Assembly (NCBI GenBank): GCA_013214065.1
Contig: JABSPK010000010.1
Coordinates: 1-64,000 of the forward strand
DNA length: 64,000 nt
Source: Flavobacteriaceae bacterium
GTDB lineage: Bacteria > Bacteroidota > Bacteroidia > Flavobacteriales > Flavobacteriaceae
Direction: 5' to 3'
The notes below the pieces were generated by a model. The model did no database searches. It had not been told where the DNA came from and saw only the letters and a list, made by a program, of their open reading frames with translations. Below are positions 54,009-62,539 of this stretch, one piece after another; position 1 is the stretch's first letter, and each line of letters opens with the position of its first letter. A program made the position numbers and the translations under genes.

Positions 54009-56108
54009 ATGAAAAAGCACCAATTTGTTTGTAAAGTACTGTTCGTGTTCGTCGCATTGATCGGTTTGAACGCCTGTGTCAAGGATACCATCGAAGACGT
54101 GGTCGATGACACGGTTCAAGAAGACGACAACGACCAAGAAGATGACTTTGACGAGTCGGCCATCGTGAATTTGGTAATTCCGGAAGGATTTGAATTCGCC
54201 ACTTCGAGCAACACTACCGTGACCATTAATGATAGTTCAACAGATGCAGTATATACGGTCTATGCATACAACAGCACGCCGTACAATGTCACTCAATTAA
54301 CAACGGTCAACGACGAAGGTGAAACGGAAACCATTCCCGTGTTCGAAACCGATGAATTGAACCATGTGTTGTTCACTGGTCGACCGGTGAACGGACAACT
54401 GGAATATGTCTTGGCCACCCCATCGTATTACACCCAACTTTACGTAAGGCGAAAAGAGGGCAATGTTTTCAGTTCAGCAATCGTTGATATCGCAGGGGGA
54501 ACGGCCACGTACACACATTCCGATTTATCAGGAAAGGCACGCCAAGCCGAAGTGGCCCGTTTTAAGCAAGCGAAACATATCGGCTATGCGCGAAACAGTA
54601 GTATCCAAATCGATTCGCTTTTTTGTGTGAATGGATCCGGACAGCTCTTTACGGTGAACCCTTTAAACGGCAACCTGACCAATCTAGCGGCCATGCCGCA
54701 AGGTAGTTGGACGGCCGCTTTCGATCACGATAATCTGTACATGTACTCCATTGGTCGTAGCAACCCTTATCCTTTAATGCGGTATGATATGATCAATGAT
54801 TCCTGGTCCATCGTCGGCAATGTCGGTATGGGCGGCCCACGACTCGACTATCGTGAAGAAGATGGCCTGCTCTATTTTTCAGGGAATAATGCAAAATTGT
54901 ACACGATCGATCCTAGCAATGCCAACGTAATCTCTACTTGGAATATCAACAACCTGGATGTTACCCAAGGAGGGGATTTGGCCTTTGCAGAAGACGGCAC
55001 CCTGTTCTTGAGCAGTTTCGGGGGCTTGTACCGTTTGGACCTCGACAACAACAACGTTTATCAGGCCACTCGGATCAGTGCCGACAACCTGCCCTTTACC
55101 CCGACCTCCATGACCTTTGATTCCAATGGCGAACTGTGGTTGGCCAGTAACGGCTCAAGTTCCGATTTGATCATTATGGATACCGTGACCGGGGGATGGG
55201 AGTACATTTACGGACCCAATTCCGATTCAGGCGTTAATTTCGGACGCACCATCAACGATTTGACCACCTATACCTATAATGACGTCGCAGCCGAAGATCC
55301 CGATACGGATGGGGATGGTATCAAGGATAGCGAAGACGAGTACCCAGAGGATGCCGAAAAGGCCTTTGAACAATTCACCCCAAGTAAATATGGATGGGGA
55401 ACCGTTGCCTTTGAAGACCTTTGGCCCTTTATGGGAGACTACGATTTTAACGATACGGCAGTCAATTACCGCTTCGTGGCCATTTTAAACGCCCAAAACG
55501 AAGTCGTTCAATTGGAAATCCACTTCGAAGTCACTTCGGATGGTGCAGGCTTGACCAATGCCTTCGGTATCGAATTCGAAAGTATCGCCCCTAACCAGGT
55601 GGAATCGGTGACTGGTACCGTTTTGACCGAAGGCTATATCAATGTGGCGGCCAATGGGGTCGAAGAAGGCCAAGATCGGGCCGTGGTCATTTTGTTCGAT
55701 AACAATGAGATCATGTTGAATGTACCCAGTCGCGTCGATGTGCGGTTCACAACACCGTTGTCGGTGGCTCAATTGGGTATCGCACCATTCAACTCCTTCT
55801 TGATCGTCAATAGGGAACGTGGTCGTGAGATCCACCTGCCGAACCGATTGCGCACCAGCCTTGGGGAGAACAATTTGGACATCGAAGGCATCAACCAAGA
55901 CCCTGATGGCAACTACCAAACCGATTCAAGATTACCGTGGGCCATCAACATCATGCATGATTTTAAAGTACCGAAAGAACGGGTACCCGTCAACCAGGCC
56001 TATAATTTCTTTAATACCTGGGCCACATCTGGAGGCACCCAATACAACGACTGGTATAAGGACAACGCCGGATATCGCAATGCGGCGAACTTGAAAGCCA
56101 GTCAATAA
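54009..56108 (+). CDS. LruC-domain lipoprotein
   Basis: 699 residues from ATG 54009. Lipobox LIGLNACVKDTIEDVV; the acidic tail (VDDTVQEDDNDQEDDFDE) resembles a surface-lipoprotein signal. The middle (about 180-430) is a beta-propeller-like set of strands with repeated LYTIDP/LFTVNP units; a calcium-binding DPDTDGDGIKDSEDEYPED loop follows; the last 230 residues are the LruC domain (EDLWPFMGDYDFNDTAVNY). LruC proteins are surface proteins of unknown ligand. Own transcription unit, terminator at 56138-56161. Confidence 0.88.
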   Translation: MKKHQFVCKVLFVFVALIGLNACVKDTIEDVVDDTVQEDDNDQEDDFDESAIVNLVIPEGFEFATSSNTTVTINDSSTDAVYTVYAYNSTPYNVTQLTTVNDEGETETIPVFETDELNHVLFTGRPVNGQLEYVLATPSYYTQLYVRRKEGNVFSSAIVDIAGGTATYTHSDLSGKARQAEVARFKQAKHIGYARNSSIQIDSLFCVNGSGQLFTVNPLNGNLTNLAAMPQGSWTAAFDHDNLYMYSIGRSNPYPLMRYDMINDSWSIVGNVGMGGPRLDYREEDGLLYFSGNNAKLYTIDPSNANVISTWNINNLDVTQGGDLAFAEDGTLFLSSFGGLYRLDLDNNNVYQATRISADNLPFTPTSMTFDSNGELWLASNGSSSDLIIMDTVTGGWEYIYGPNSDSGVNFGRTINDLTTYTYNDVAAEDPDTDGDGIKDSEDEYPEDAEKAFEQFTPSKYGWGTVAFEDLWPFMGDYDFNDTAVNYRFVAILNAQNEVVQLEIHFEVTSDGAGLTNAFGIEFESIAPNQVESVTGTVLTEGYINVAANGVEEGQDRAVVILFDNNEIMLNVPSRVDVRFTTPLSVAQLGIAPFNSFLIVNRERGREIHLPNRLRTSLGENNLDIEGINQDPDGNYQTDSRLPWAINIMHDFKVPKERVPVNQAYNFFNTWATSGGTQYNDWYKDNAGYRNAANLKASQ

Positions 56109-56137
56109 AAAGCAATTGCTATAAAGAAGAAATAAAA

Positions 56138-56161
56138 AAGGCCCTTCAAATGAAGGGCCTT
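56138..56161. terminator. Bidirectional terminator between LruC gene and rpsT
   Basis: AAGGCCCTTCA / TGAAGGGCCTT hairpin with a tiny loop, A-run on one side and TATCTTTT on the other. Convergent genes on both sides. Confidence 0.75.
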
Positions 56162-56183
56162 ATCTTTTCAGGGCATCATCAGC

Positions 56184-56435
56184 TTACATAGCAGCCACCT
56201 TGCTCATCAATTTGCTTTTCAAATTGGCGGCTTTGTTCGAATGGATAATGTTGCGCTTGGCCAACTTATCGATCATTCCGACAACGCTGGGCAAAAGCTT
56301 TTCGGCTGCCTTCTTATCTTCTTCATTGCGTAGCTTTTTGATCGCGTTTCGAACCGTTTTGTGTTGGTAACGGTTGCGTAGGCGAACAGCCTCGTTTCTT
56401 CTGATTCTTTTTAATGCTGACTTATGATTTGCCAT
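56184..56435 (-). CDS. rpsT: 30S ribosomal protein S20
   Basis: 83 residues from ATG 56435 ([15 protein letters not shown]), a full-length S20: very basic three-helix protein that binds 16S rRNA and assembles early. The upstream frame runs into the tRNA gene and is not coding. It follows tRNA-Glu and proS on the same strand. Confidence 0.97.
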   Translation of the reverse strand: MANHKSALKRIRRNEAVRLRNRYQHKTVRNAIKKLRNEEDKKAAEKLLPSVVGMIDKLAKRNIIHSNKAANLKSKLMSKVAAM

Positions 56436-56452
56436 TTCAATTACTTTGTTAG

Positions 56453-56524
56453 TAGCCCGTAGGGGAATCGAACCCCTGTTACCAGGATGAAAACCTGGCG
56501 TCCTAACCCCTAGACGAACGGGCC
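56453..56524 (-). tRNA. tRNA-Glu (anticodon TTC)
   Basis: 72 nt on the minus strand. Acceptor GGCCCGT / ACGGGCT (G-U first pair), anticodon stem CCAGG/CCTGG with loop TTTTCAT giving TTC, and T-arm with GGTTCGATTCC. No encoded CCA: the sequence after the discriminator is CT. Between proS and rpsT. Confidence 0.96.
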
Positions 56525-56602
56525 ATAAGGTCGCATAATTGCGGACGCAAAAATACAACTATTTTTAAGTATTGCAATAGCTATTTTGATTTTTTGGAAT
56601 AC

Positions 56603-58078
56603 TTAGTACGCTTTGGCGAAAAGGACCCGATAAGGTGAGGGTTTTCCGGTCACCATGCAGGCTCCGGCTTCCTGGGCCGTATCGATGGGGATGCATCGTA
56701 TCGTTGCCTTGGTCTCTTCCTTGATCTTGTCTTCGGTCTCCGTAGTTCCATCCCAGTGTGCCGCGAAAAATCCGCCTTTCGTTTCTAGCTGTGTTTTGAA
56801 TTCCTCATAGCTATCGACCTTGGTGATGTGGGCGTCACGATAGGTCAAGGCCTTGTCATGGATGTTTTGCTGGATGTCTTCCAAGAGTCCAGCTATGGTA
56901 TCGATGATCTCATCGGCTGCTACGGTCTGTTTTTCCAAGGTATCGCGTCGGGCCACCTCGAAGGTTCCATTGGCCAGATCACGTTGCCCTACGGCCAATC
57001 GGACCGGTACGCCTTTCAATTCATACTCATTGAACTTAAAGCCCGGTTTGTGGGTATCGCGGTCGTCGTATTTGACCGATATGCCCAATTTACGGAGTTC
57101 GGCAACTAGGGGTTTGACCCGTTCCGAAATCGCTTCGAGTTGCTCCATACCCTTATAGATAGGTACGATGACCACTTGAATCGGGGCCAGTTTCGGTGGC
57201 AGTACCAGACCGTTATCATCGCTGTGGGTCATAATCAAGGCACCCATCAACCGGGTAGATACCCCCCATGATGTGGCCCATACATGTTCTTGCTGACCTG
57301 ATTTGGTAGCGAATTTTACATCAAAGGCCTTAGCGAAATTCTGCCCTAAAAAGTGTGAGGTACCGGCCTGCAAGGCCTTCCCATCTTGCATCAAGGCTTC
57401 GATACAATACGTTTCGACCGCCCCGGCGAAACGCTCACTTTCGGTTTTCGTACCCTTGATCACCGGAACCGCCATATGGTTTTCAACAAAATCAGCATAG
57501 AGGTGCATGATCATTTCGGCTTCTTCGATCGCTTCTTTTTCCGTCGCATGGGCCGTATGGCCTTCTTGCCATAAAAACTCCGCTGTTCTTAAAAAGAGGC
57601 GTGTCCGCATTTCCCAACGCACCACATTGGCCCATTGGTTCAGTAGAAGGGGAAGGTCTCGATACGACTGGATCCATTTTCGATAGGTATCCCAAATGAT
57701 GGTTTCCGACGTCGGCCGAACGATCAATTCTTCTTCCAGTTTTGCCGACTCATCGACCACGATACCGCTGCCATCTTCCGCGTTCTTCAAACGGTAATGG
57801 GTGACCACCGCACATTCTTTGGCAAAACCTTCAACATGGCTGGCCTCCTTACTCAAGTACGATTTGGGGATGAACAAAGGGAAATAGGCATTTTGGTGGC
57901 CGGTATCCTTGAACATCTTATCGAGTCCTGCCTGCATCTTTTCCCAAATGGCAAAACCGTAAGGCTTGATGACCATACAGCCCCGTACCCCTGAGTTTTC
58001 GGCCAAGTCGGCCTTGATCACCAACTCATTGTACCATTTGGAATAATCTTCGGCCCTACTTGTTAAATTTTTACCCAT
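56603..58078 (-). CDS. proS: Prolyl-tRNA synthetase, archaeal/eukaryotic-like form
   Basis: 491 residues. Class II synthetase core: motif 2 [21 protein letters not shown], motif 3 and the anticodon-binding domain ([14 protein letters not shown] onward), then a C-terminal zinc-binding-like domain ending VLFAKAY. The short form without the bacterial INS editing insertion, as in most Bacteroidota. Charges tRNA-Pro. Upstream of tRNA-Glu and rpsT. Confidence 0.97.
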   Translation of the reverse strand: MGKNLTSRAEDYSKWYNELVIKADLAENSGVRGCMVIKPYGFAIWEKMQAGLDKMFKDTGHQNAYFPLFIPKSYLSKEASHVEGFAKECAVVTHYRLKNAEDGSGIVVDESAKLEEELIVRPTSETIIWDTYRKWIQSYRDLPLLLNQWANVVRWEMRTRLFLRTAEFLWQEGHTAHATEKEAIEEAEMIMHLYADFVENHMAVPVIKGTKTESERFAGAVETYCIEALMQDGKALQAGTSHFLGQNFAKAFDVKFATKSGQQEHVWATSWGVSTRLMGALIMTHSDDNGLVLPPKLAPIQVVIVPIYKGMEQLEAISERVKPLVAELRKLGISVKYDDRDTHKPGFKFNEYELKGVPVRLAVGQRDLANGTFEVARRDTLEKQTVAADEIIDTIAGLLEDIQQNIHDKALTYRDAHITKVDSYEEFKTQLETKGGFFAAHWDGTTETEDKIKEETKATIRCIPIDTAQEAGACMVTGKPSPYRVLFAKAY

Positions 58079-58173
58079 TAAATTCAGTTTGGCACAAAAC
58101 TTGTGACTTGTTCGACAAAATAGTGCGGTAAAACTAACTATTTTTTACATTGTCAAACAATAAATTTTAGAAG

Positions 58174-58710
58174 ATGAGCCTTACTTTACCCCGCCAAAAA
58201 TTTCTCCCCTTTTCTTTCTTGGCCCTTATCGCGATCCTCATGGGTTCCTGTGGTTCTTACCAACAGGCTTCCTATTATGACGACGATGGTATCTATGCGA
58301 ACGGAACACGGGAAGTGCGTGTTGAAAAAAGATCTGCCGAAGCCGTCAGGACACAACAGGTCGAAGACGATATCTATGGGGAATATTTTGGGCAAAAGGC
58401 ACAAGAATACAGTGACATATTGGATTCTGAAATCTTCACCGATGTCGACGATTACTACGGAGGCGTCGAAAACGATAGCATCTTGGGCGAACAGACCGAT
58501 TACTTCGCCGACAACAATACCTATACCGGCAACCCGGGTTGGGGTGATAACCCGACCAGCGTCAGCATCAATGTCTACGGCAACGGAGGCTTTGGCTGGG
58601 GCGGCTGGGGTGGCTGGGGCTGGAACGATCCTTGGCTTTGGAATGGCTGGGGTTGGAACGGCTGGGGCTGGGGCGGCTACGGCTATGGCTGGGGTTATGC
58701 CGGAGGCTAA
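58174..58710 (+). CDS. Gly/Trp-rich lipoprotein, N-terminal part (stop-truncated)
   Basis: 178 residues up to TAA 58708-58710. Lipobox LIAILMGSCGSYQQ; a soluble part with DDDIYANGTREV-like acid/basic segments; then a Gly/Trp/Asn-rich low-complexity stretch (GWGGWGWNDPWLWNGWGWNG). In similar flavobacterial lipoproteins this type of stretch leads to an Arg/Ser-rich tail, and here such a tail continues in the same frame after the stop. So this CDS is probably the truncated front of a 411-codon gene. Function not known; upstream of the FadL-type gene. Confidence 0.7.
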   Translation: MSLTLPRQKFLPFSFLALIAILMGSCGSYQQASYYDDDGIYANGTREVRVEKRSAEAVRTQQVEDDIYGEYFGQKAQEYSDILDSEIFTDVDDYYGGVENDSILGEQTDYFADNNTYTGNPGWGDNPTSVSINVYGNGGFGWGGWGGWGWNDPWLWNGWGWNGWGWGGYGYGWGYAGG

Positions 58711-59409
58711 TGGGGCGGGGGCGGACGCTACGGTCGAGCAGGTTATGCCGGATACTACAACCGAAATGTTGGGTTCACCAGAGGGCGTAGAGGTTATGGT
58801 AGAAACGGAACGATCGCCAGCAATGCCTTACGCGGCCGATCGAACCTCAATGGGCGTACCGCAACGAATTCCAGGGTCAGATCACGGGCCAATAGCGGTC
58901 GATCGAATATTTCTAGGGGTACTACCTCACGCAGTGCACGAAGCTATCGAAGCAATTCGACGGCAAGACGTTCGGTCAGTGCCGATGCCATTGCCAGAAA
59001 CCGCAATTACCGACAGAGTCGCAGCACACGTTCGATACCGAGATATAACGGAGCTTCGCGCAGCGGACGTTCTTACAACAGCGCGGCCGGAAGGAGTTCC
59101 TACAACAGGGGATCTGCAGCGAATCGAAGCTCGGGTTACCGCTCATCAGCAGGAAGAAGTACCCGCAGCTACCAATCTTCGGGTCGTACGGCGCCGCGAA
59201 CCAGTTCGTATAGCCGCTCTCGCAGCAGCAATAGTTCACGAAGCTATCGAAGCGCACCGTCAAGAAGTTCACGAAGCAGTGGAAGCTTTAGAAGTTCAGG
59301 CAGTCGCTCGAGAAGCTCAGGCAGCTTCAGGAGTTCAGGCAGAAGCTCGGGGGGCCGATCTTCAGGAGCCCGCAGTGGCGGCCGCAGCAGCGGAGGAAGA
59401 CGAAACTAA
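58711..59409 (+). pseudogene. Continuation after TAA: Arg/Ser/Gly-rich tail
   Basis: The frame of the preceding CDS stays open for 232 codons after the TAA and ends with TAA at 59407-59409. It encodes WGGGGRYGRAG, then a long R/S/G/N-rich sequence with repeated SRSS/RSSG units. The codon at the stop lies where the Trp/Tyr/Gly-rich run would have Tyr, so a single change (TAC/TAT to TAA) explains it. The alternative +2 frame (58250-59440) is an overlapping shadow of this composition. Confidence 0.6.
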
Positions 59410-59442
59410 ATCCAAATTAATTTACCGAATAAATTCTTGAAA

Positions 59443-60942
59443 ATGAAAAAAGTATTTGCTTTCATCATAGGCTTGTCATGTCTGGGCCTAAACGCCCAAA
59501 ACATCAACGATGTGCTTCGATACAGTACGGAAGATCTACAAGGAACGGCAAGGTTCCAAGCCATGGGCGGGGCTTTTGGCGCTCTTGGGGGCGATCTGTC
59601 GGCCATCAATGTGAACCCAGCGGGTTCAGCGGTATTCAATTACAGCCAATTCACGGTTACGGGTTCGAACTACAATCGGAACAACGAGGCCTTGTATGGG
59701 AGCAGTACCCGAAACGCTGATCGGAATTCGTTGGAGTTGAACCAAGCCGGAGGGGTTTTCGTTTTCAAATCGAACAATTCGCCTTGGAAAAAAATCGCCC
59801 TGGCCATCAATTATGACCTGGCCGAGAACTTCGACAATGAATTCGTTGCATCAGGGAATTCGACCCAAGGGATCGACAATTACTTTTTGAATTTTGCCCA
59901 AGGGGTTCCCTTTGGCAATCTGTTGATCGGGCAAAATGAGTTTTTGGAAGAAGCCTATTTGCGGATCGGTGCCCAACAGGGGTTTGCCGACCAACAAGCC
60001 TTCTTGGGCTATTTCGGTGGGGTTATCGATCCGGTGACCAATGACGACACCAATACCGATTACATTAGCAATGCCCAATATACGAGTGTCGATCAAACCT
60101 ATATCCAGAGTACTAGTGGCTACAACAGCAAATTCACCATGAATTTCTCCGGCCAGTACCAAGAGAATCTGTATATCGGAGCGTCTTTGAACTTCCACTC
60201 GGTCTTTTACGATCGCGTGACCCTGTTTGAAGAGCGTGGCTACGACCCATCCTCTGAAATACAGTTCACCACTTTCGACAACTTCTTGCATACCGAAGGA
60301 AACGGTTTTTCGTTCAACCTCGGTGCCATTGCCAAAGTGAACGACAACCTGCGTGTCGGAGCGAGTTATCAGTCCCCTACCTGGTATGAATTGACCGACG
60401 ATACCTCACAACGGATCAATACCGATTTGGCCGATGATGATATCGGGTTCCTAGACTTCAAAATTGTGAACCTTTTCGATGAATATCGCATCAAGACCCC
60501 TTCGAAATTGACGGGCAGCGTGGCCGTGATTTTCGGCAAAGAAGGCTTGCTAAGCTTTGATTATGGCTACCAAGATATGTCGCAAGCCGAATTGCGCCCT
60601 GCTACCGACCCCAGTTTCACCTTAGAGAACCAAACTATCGCCGACCAGTTGGGAGCGGTAAACAGCTACCGTGTCGGTGGGGAATACCGCTTCGATCGGG
60701 TAAGCTTACGCGCTGGATACCGTTATGAGGAGAGTCCGTTCGAAGATGGGGGTACCATCGGTGATCTTGAAGGTTATTCAGGAGGTATCGGTTTCGATTT
60801 CGGTGGCAGCCGTCTGGATTTGGCGGTAAACCGCACCGAACAGGATGTCAACGAATTGCTGTTCGATTCGGGAGTCACGAATTCGGCACAACTCAACCGC
60901 ATCAATACCAATGTGAGTTTAAGCTACACCTTGAAATTCTGA
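59443..60942 (+). CDS. OmpP1/FadL-type outer-membrane protein
   Basis: 499 residues from ATG 59443 (TTG 59437 is also in frame). Signal peptide to about residue 20 (LGLNAQNIND), then a FadL-like plug start ARFQAMGGAFGALGGD with SAINVNPAGSAVF, and a long beta-barrel ending in LSYTLKF. Such proteins bring hydrophobic compounds such as fatty acids across the outer membrane. Positioned 33 bp behind the disrupted lipoprotein tail; may be co-transcribed. Confidence 0.9.
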   Translation: MKKVFAFIIGLSCLGLNAQNINDVLRYSTEDLQGTARFQAMGGAFGALGGDLSAINVNPAGSAVFNYSQFTVTGSNYNRNNEALYGSSTRNADRNSLELNQAGGVFVFKSNNSPWKKIALAINYDLAENFDNEFVASGNSTQGIDNYFLNFAQGVPFGNLLIGQNEFLEEAYLRIGAQQGFADQQAFLGYFGGVIDPVTNDDTNTDYISNAQYTSVDQTYIQSTSGYNSKFTMNFSGQYQENLYIGASLNFHSVFYDRVTLFEERGYDPSSEIQFTTFDNFLHTEGNGFSFNLGAIAKVNDNLRVGASYQSPTWYELTDDTSQRINTDLADDDIGFLDFKIVNLFDEYRIKTPSKLTGSVAVIFGKEGLLSFDYGYQDMSQAELRPATDPSFTLENQTIADQLGAVNSYRVGGEYRFDRVSLRAGYRYEESPFEDGGTIGDLEGYSGGIGFDFGGSRLDLAVNRTEQDVNELLFDSGVTNSAQLNRINTNVSLSYTLKF

Positions 60943-60966
60943 AATAGGTAGAAAAGAAAAAGAAGT

Positions 60967-60990
60967 CCGGCTAATCGCCGGTTTTTTTTT
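60967..60990 (+). terminator. Intrinsic terminator after FadL-type gene
   Basis: CCGGC-TAATC-GCCGG hairpin followed by nine T. It overlaps the stop codon of the convergent T9SS gene. Confidence 0.8.
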
Positions 60991-62425
60991 AGCGTACCAA
61001 GGAGAAATGCCGTCGTACTTGTCGGGCCACGACCACCCCACTTTCATCACGGGAATAGTCCAATCGGAACCAATAATCGGACGAAGGCAGGTCTTGGCCA
61101 TTGAAAGTTCCGTCCCAACCTATGGCGGTTTCATCCAACTGCTTTAGCAACTTTCCGAAACGATCGAAGATGAAAACGGCAGGGTCGGTCAATTGATCGA
61201 TACCCAAAACATTCCAGTTGTCGTGGATCCCATCGCCGTTCGGGGTAAAAAACTTAGGAAATCCGACAACGACGAACTCAATGGGCTCGGTAGTACCGCA
61301 TCCGTTCTTGTCATTGATGATAACGGTATTGGTTCCTGGAGGTACATCCAAGAACACGGGATCGTCTTGAAACTCGCCTCCATTAATCGCATATTCATAA
61401 TCCCCATCGCCCAAAGCGACGATCTCGATATTATAGGGATCCGTTTGGTCACTATTCAACAAATCATCGATGATACGAACTTCGTCAAGTTCAGGGACCC
61501 CAAAGAAGGTGATTAAAATATCATCAGTGATGATCTGGTTGAAACTCGTTTCAATCGAAACAAAGTACCTTCCTGAATTTGGACTGGTCACGGTAAACTC
61601 GGTTTCATTCGGACCAGATGCCAGTACCTCATCGATGGTTCCATCATCATCACGATCCAAGGTCCAAGTAACATTGACAATATCGGGTCCGGCTGGCGAA
61701 TTCAATGCACTCAACACAATATCGGGATCGCCTTCGCACGCAATAATATCCAATCCCAAAAACTCGTCACGAAGGGTACAATCCAAGGCCGTATTTTGGT
61801 CGGCATCGACTGAATTCCCCGTAAAATTCAACATATAAGGTTCAGGATTGCCATCAAAATTCGTATTGAAATTATTGATCAACAGAAAATAGATCTCACC
61901 TGCGACCACATCGATATATTCATCATAGGTATTTTGGCTTCCGGTAACGTTAGGTGCCCCCACCTGGCCATTCTCAGGGTTGACCCCTATACCTGTAAAG
62001 TCGGTATCATTGACCTCGTAGTTACAGCGGATGGGCTGGGCGGTACCGTTACTGATCGACGCGCAATCGGAATCGGGTCCGTACAAAGCAAAATCCCACT
62101 CAGCCGTTATTGGTCCGCCAGCAGTGGCCGCTAGGGCCTGGATATCAAAACCTATTTGACCATCGGTTCCTGCACGGAACACAAACCAGGAGGTGTTGTT
62201 CTCAACATTGGCCGAAGAGACACTTCCTTTTTCCAAACATCCGGTCTGACGGATCACATCGGGATCGAAATCATCGATATCCCCATTGCCGTCGGCGAAT
62301 GCCATAATCGGGGCATCGGCACAAACCGGTATGGCGGTCCTACAGTCAGGTGAATTGGAATTTTGGGCGTTTGTAGCAAAGTAGGTGAAGAACAAACAAC
62401 AGAAAGCGCAAAATAGTGTTCGCAT
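60989..62425 (-). CDS. T9SS type-B sorting-domain surface protein
   Basis: 478 residues. Signal peptide (CAFCCLFFTYFATNAQN), then a domain with CRTAIPVCADAPIMAFADGNG and repeated beta-sandwich strands, and a C-terminal gliding-motility-associated type-B domain: VVGFPKFFTPNGDGIHDNWNVLG, WDGTFNGQDLPSSDYWFRL and the end RRHFSLVR. It is secreted by the type IX system and attached or released at the surface. Related to the next gene, which has the same plan and ends HFSLRR. Confidence 0.9.
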   Translation of the reverse strand: MRTLFCAFCCLFFTYFATNAQNSNSPDCRTAIPVCADAPIMAFADGNGDIDDFDPDVIRQTGCLEKGSVSSANVENNTSWFVFRAGTDGQIGFDIQALAATAGGPITAEWDFALYGPDSDCASISNGTAQPIRCNYEVNDTDFTGIGVNPENGQVGAPNVTGSQNTYDEYIDVVAGEIYFLLINNFNTNFDGNPEPYMLNFTGNSVDADQNTALDCTLRDEFLGLDIIACEGDPDIVLSALNSPAGPDIVNVTWTLDRDDDGTIDEVLASGPNETEFTVTSPNSGRYFVSIETSFNQIITDDILITFFGVPELDEVRIIDDLLNSDQTDPYNIEIVALGDGDYEYAINGGEFQDDPVFLDVPPGTNTVIINDKNGCGTTEPIEFVVVGFPKFFTPNGDGIHDNWNVLGIDQLTDPAVFIFDRFGKLLKQLDETAIGWDGTFNGQDLPSSDYWFRLDYSRDESGVVVARQVRRHFSLVR

Positions 62426-62539
62426 GGTTATTGGGGCAATTGTCTTTGTTATAACACCTATAACTTTTGAAACCCTACCTTTATTATACGTTTATCGGAA
62501 AAATATGCCCATTAATCGATAAAATGCACACCAGACTCT

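Noticed and set aside
58250-59440. 396-codon frame overlapping the disrupted lipoprotein
   Set aside because: It overlaps the clear lipoprotein N terminus and its composition is the shifted reading of Gly/Trp and Arg/Ser repeats. The lipoprotein frame has the lipobox and a recognisable layout.
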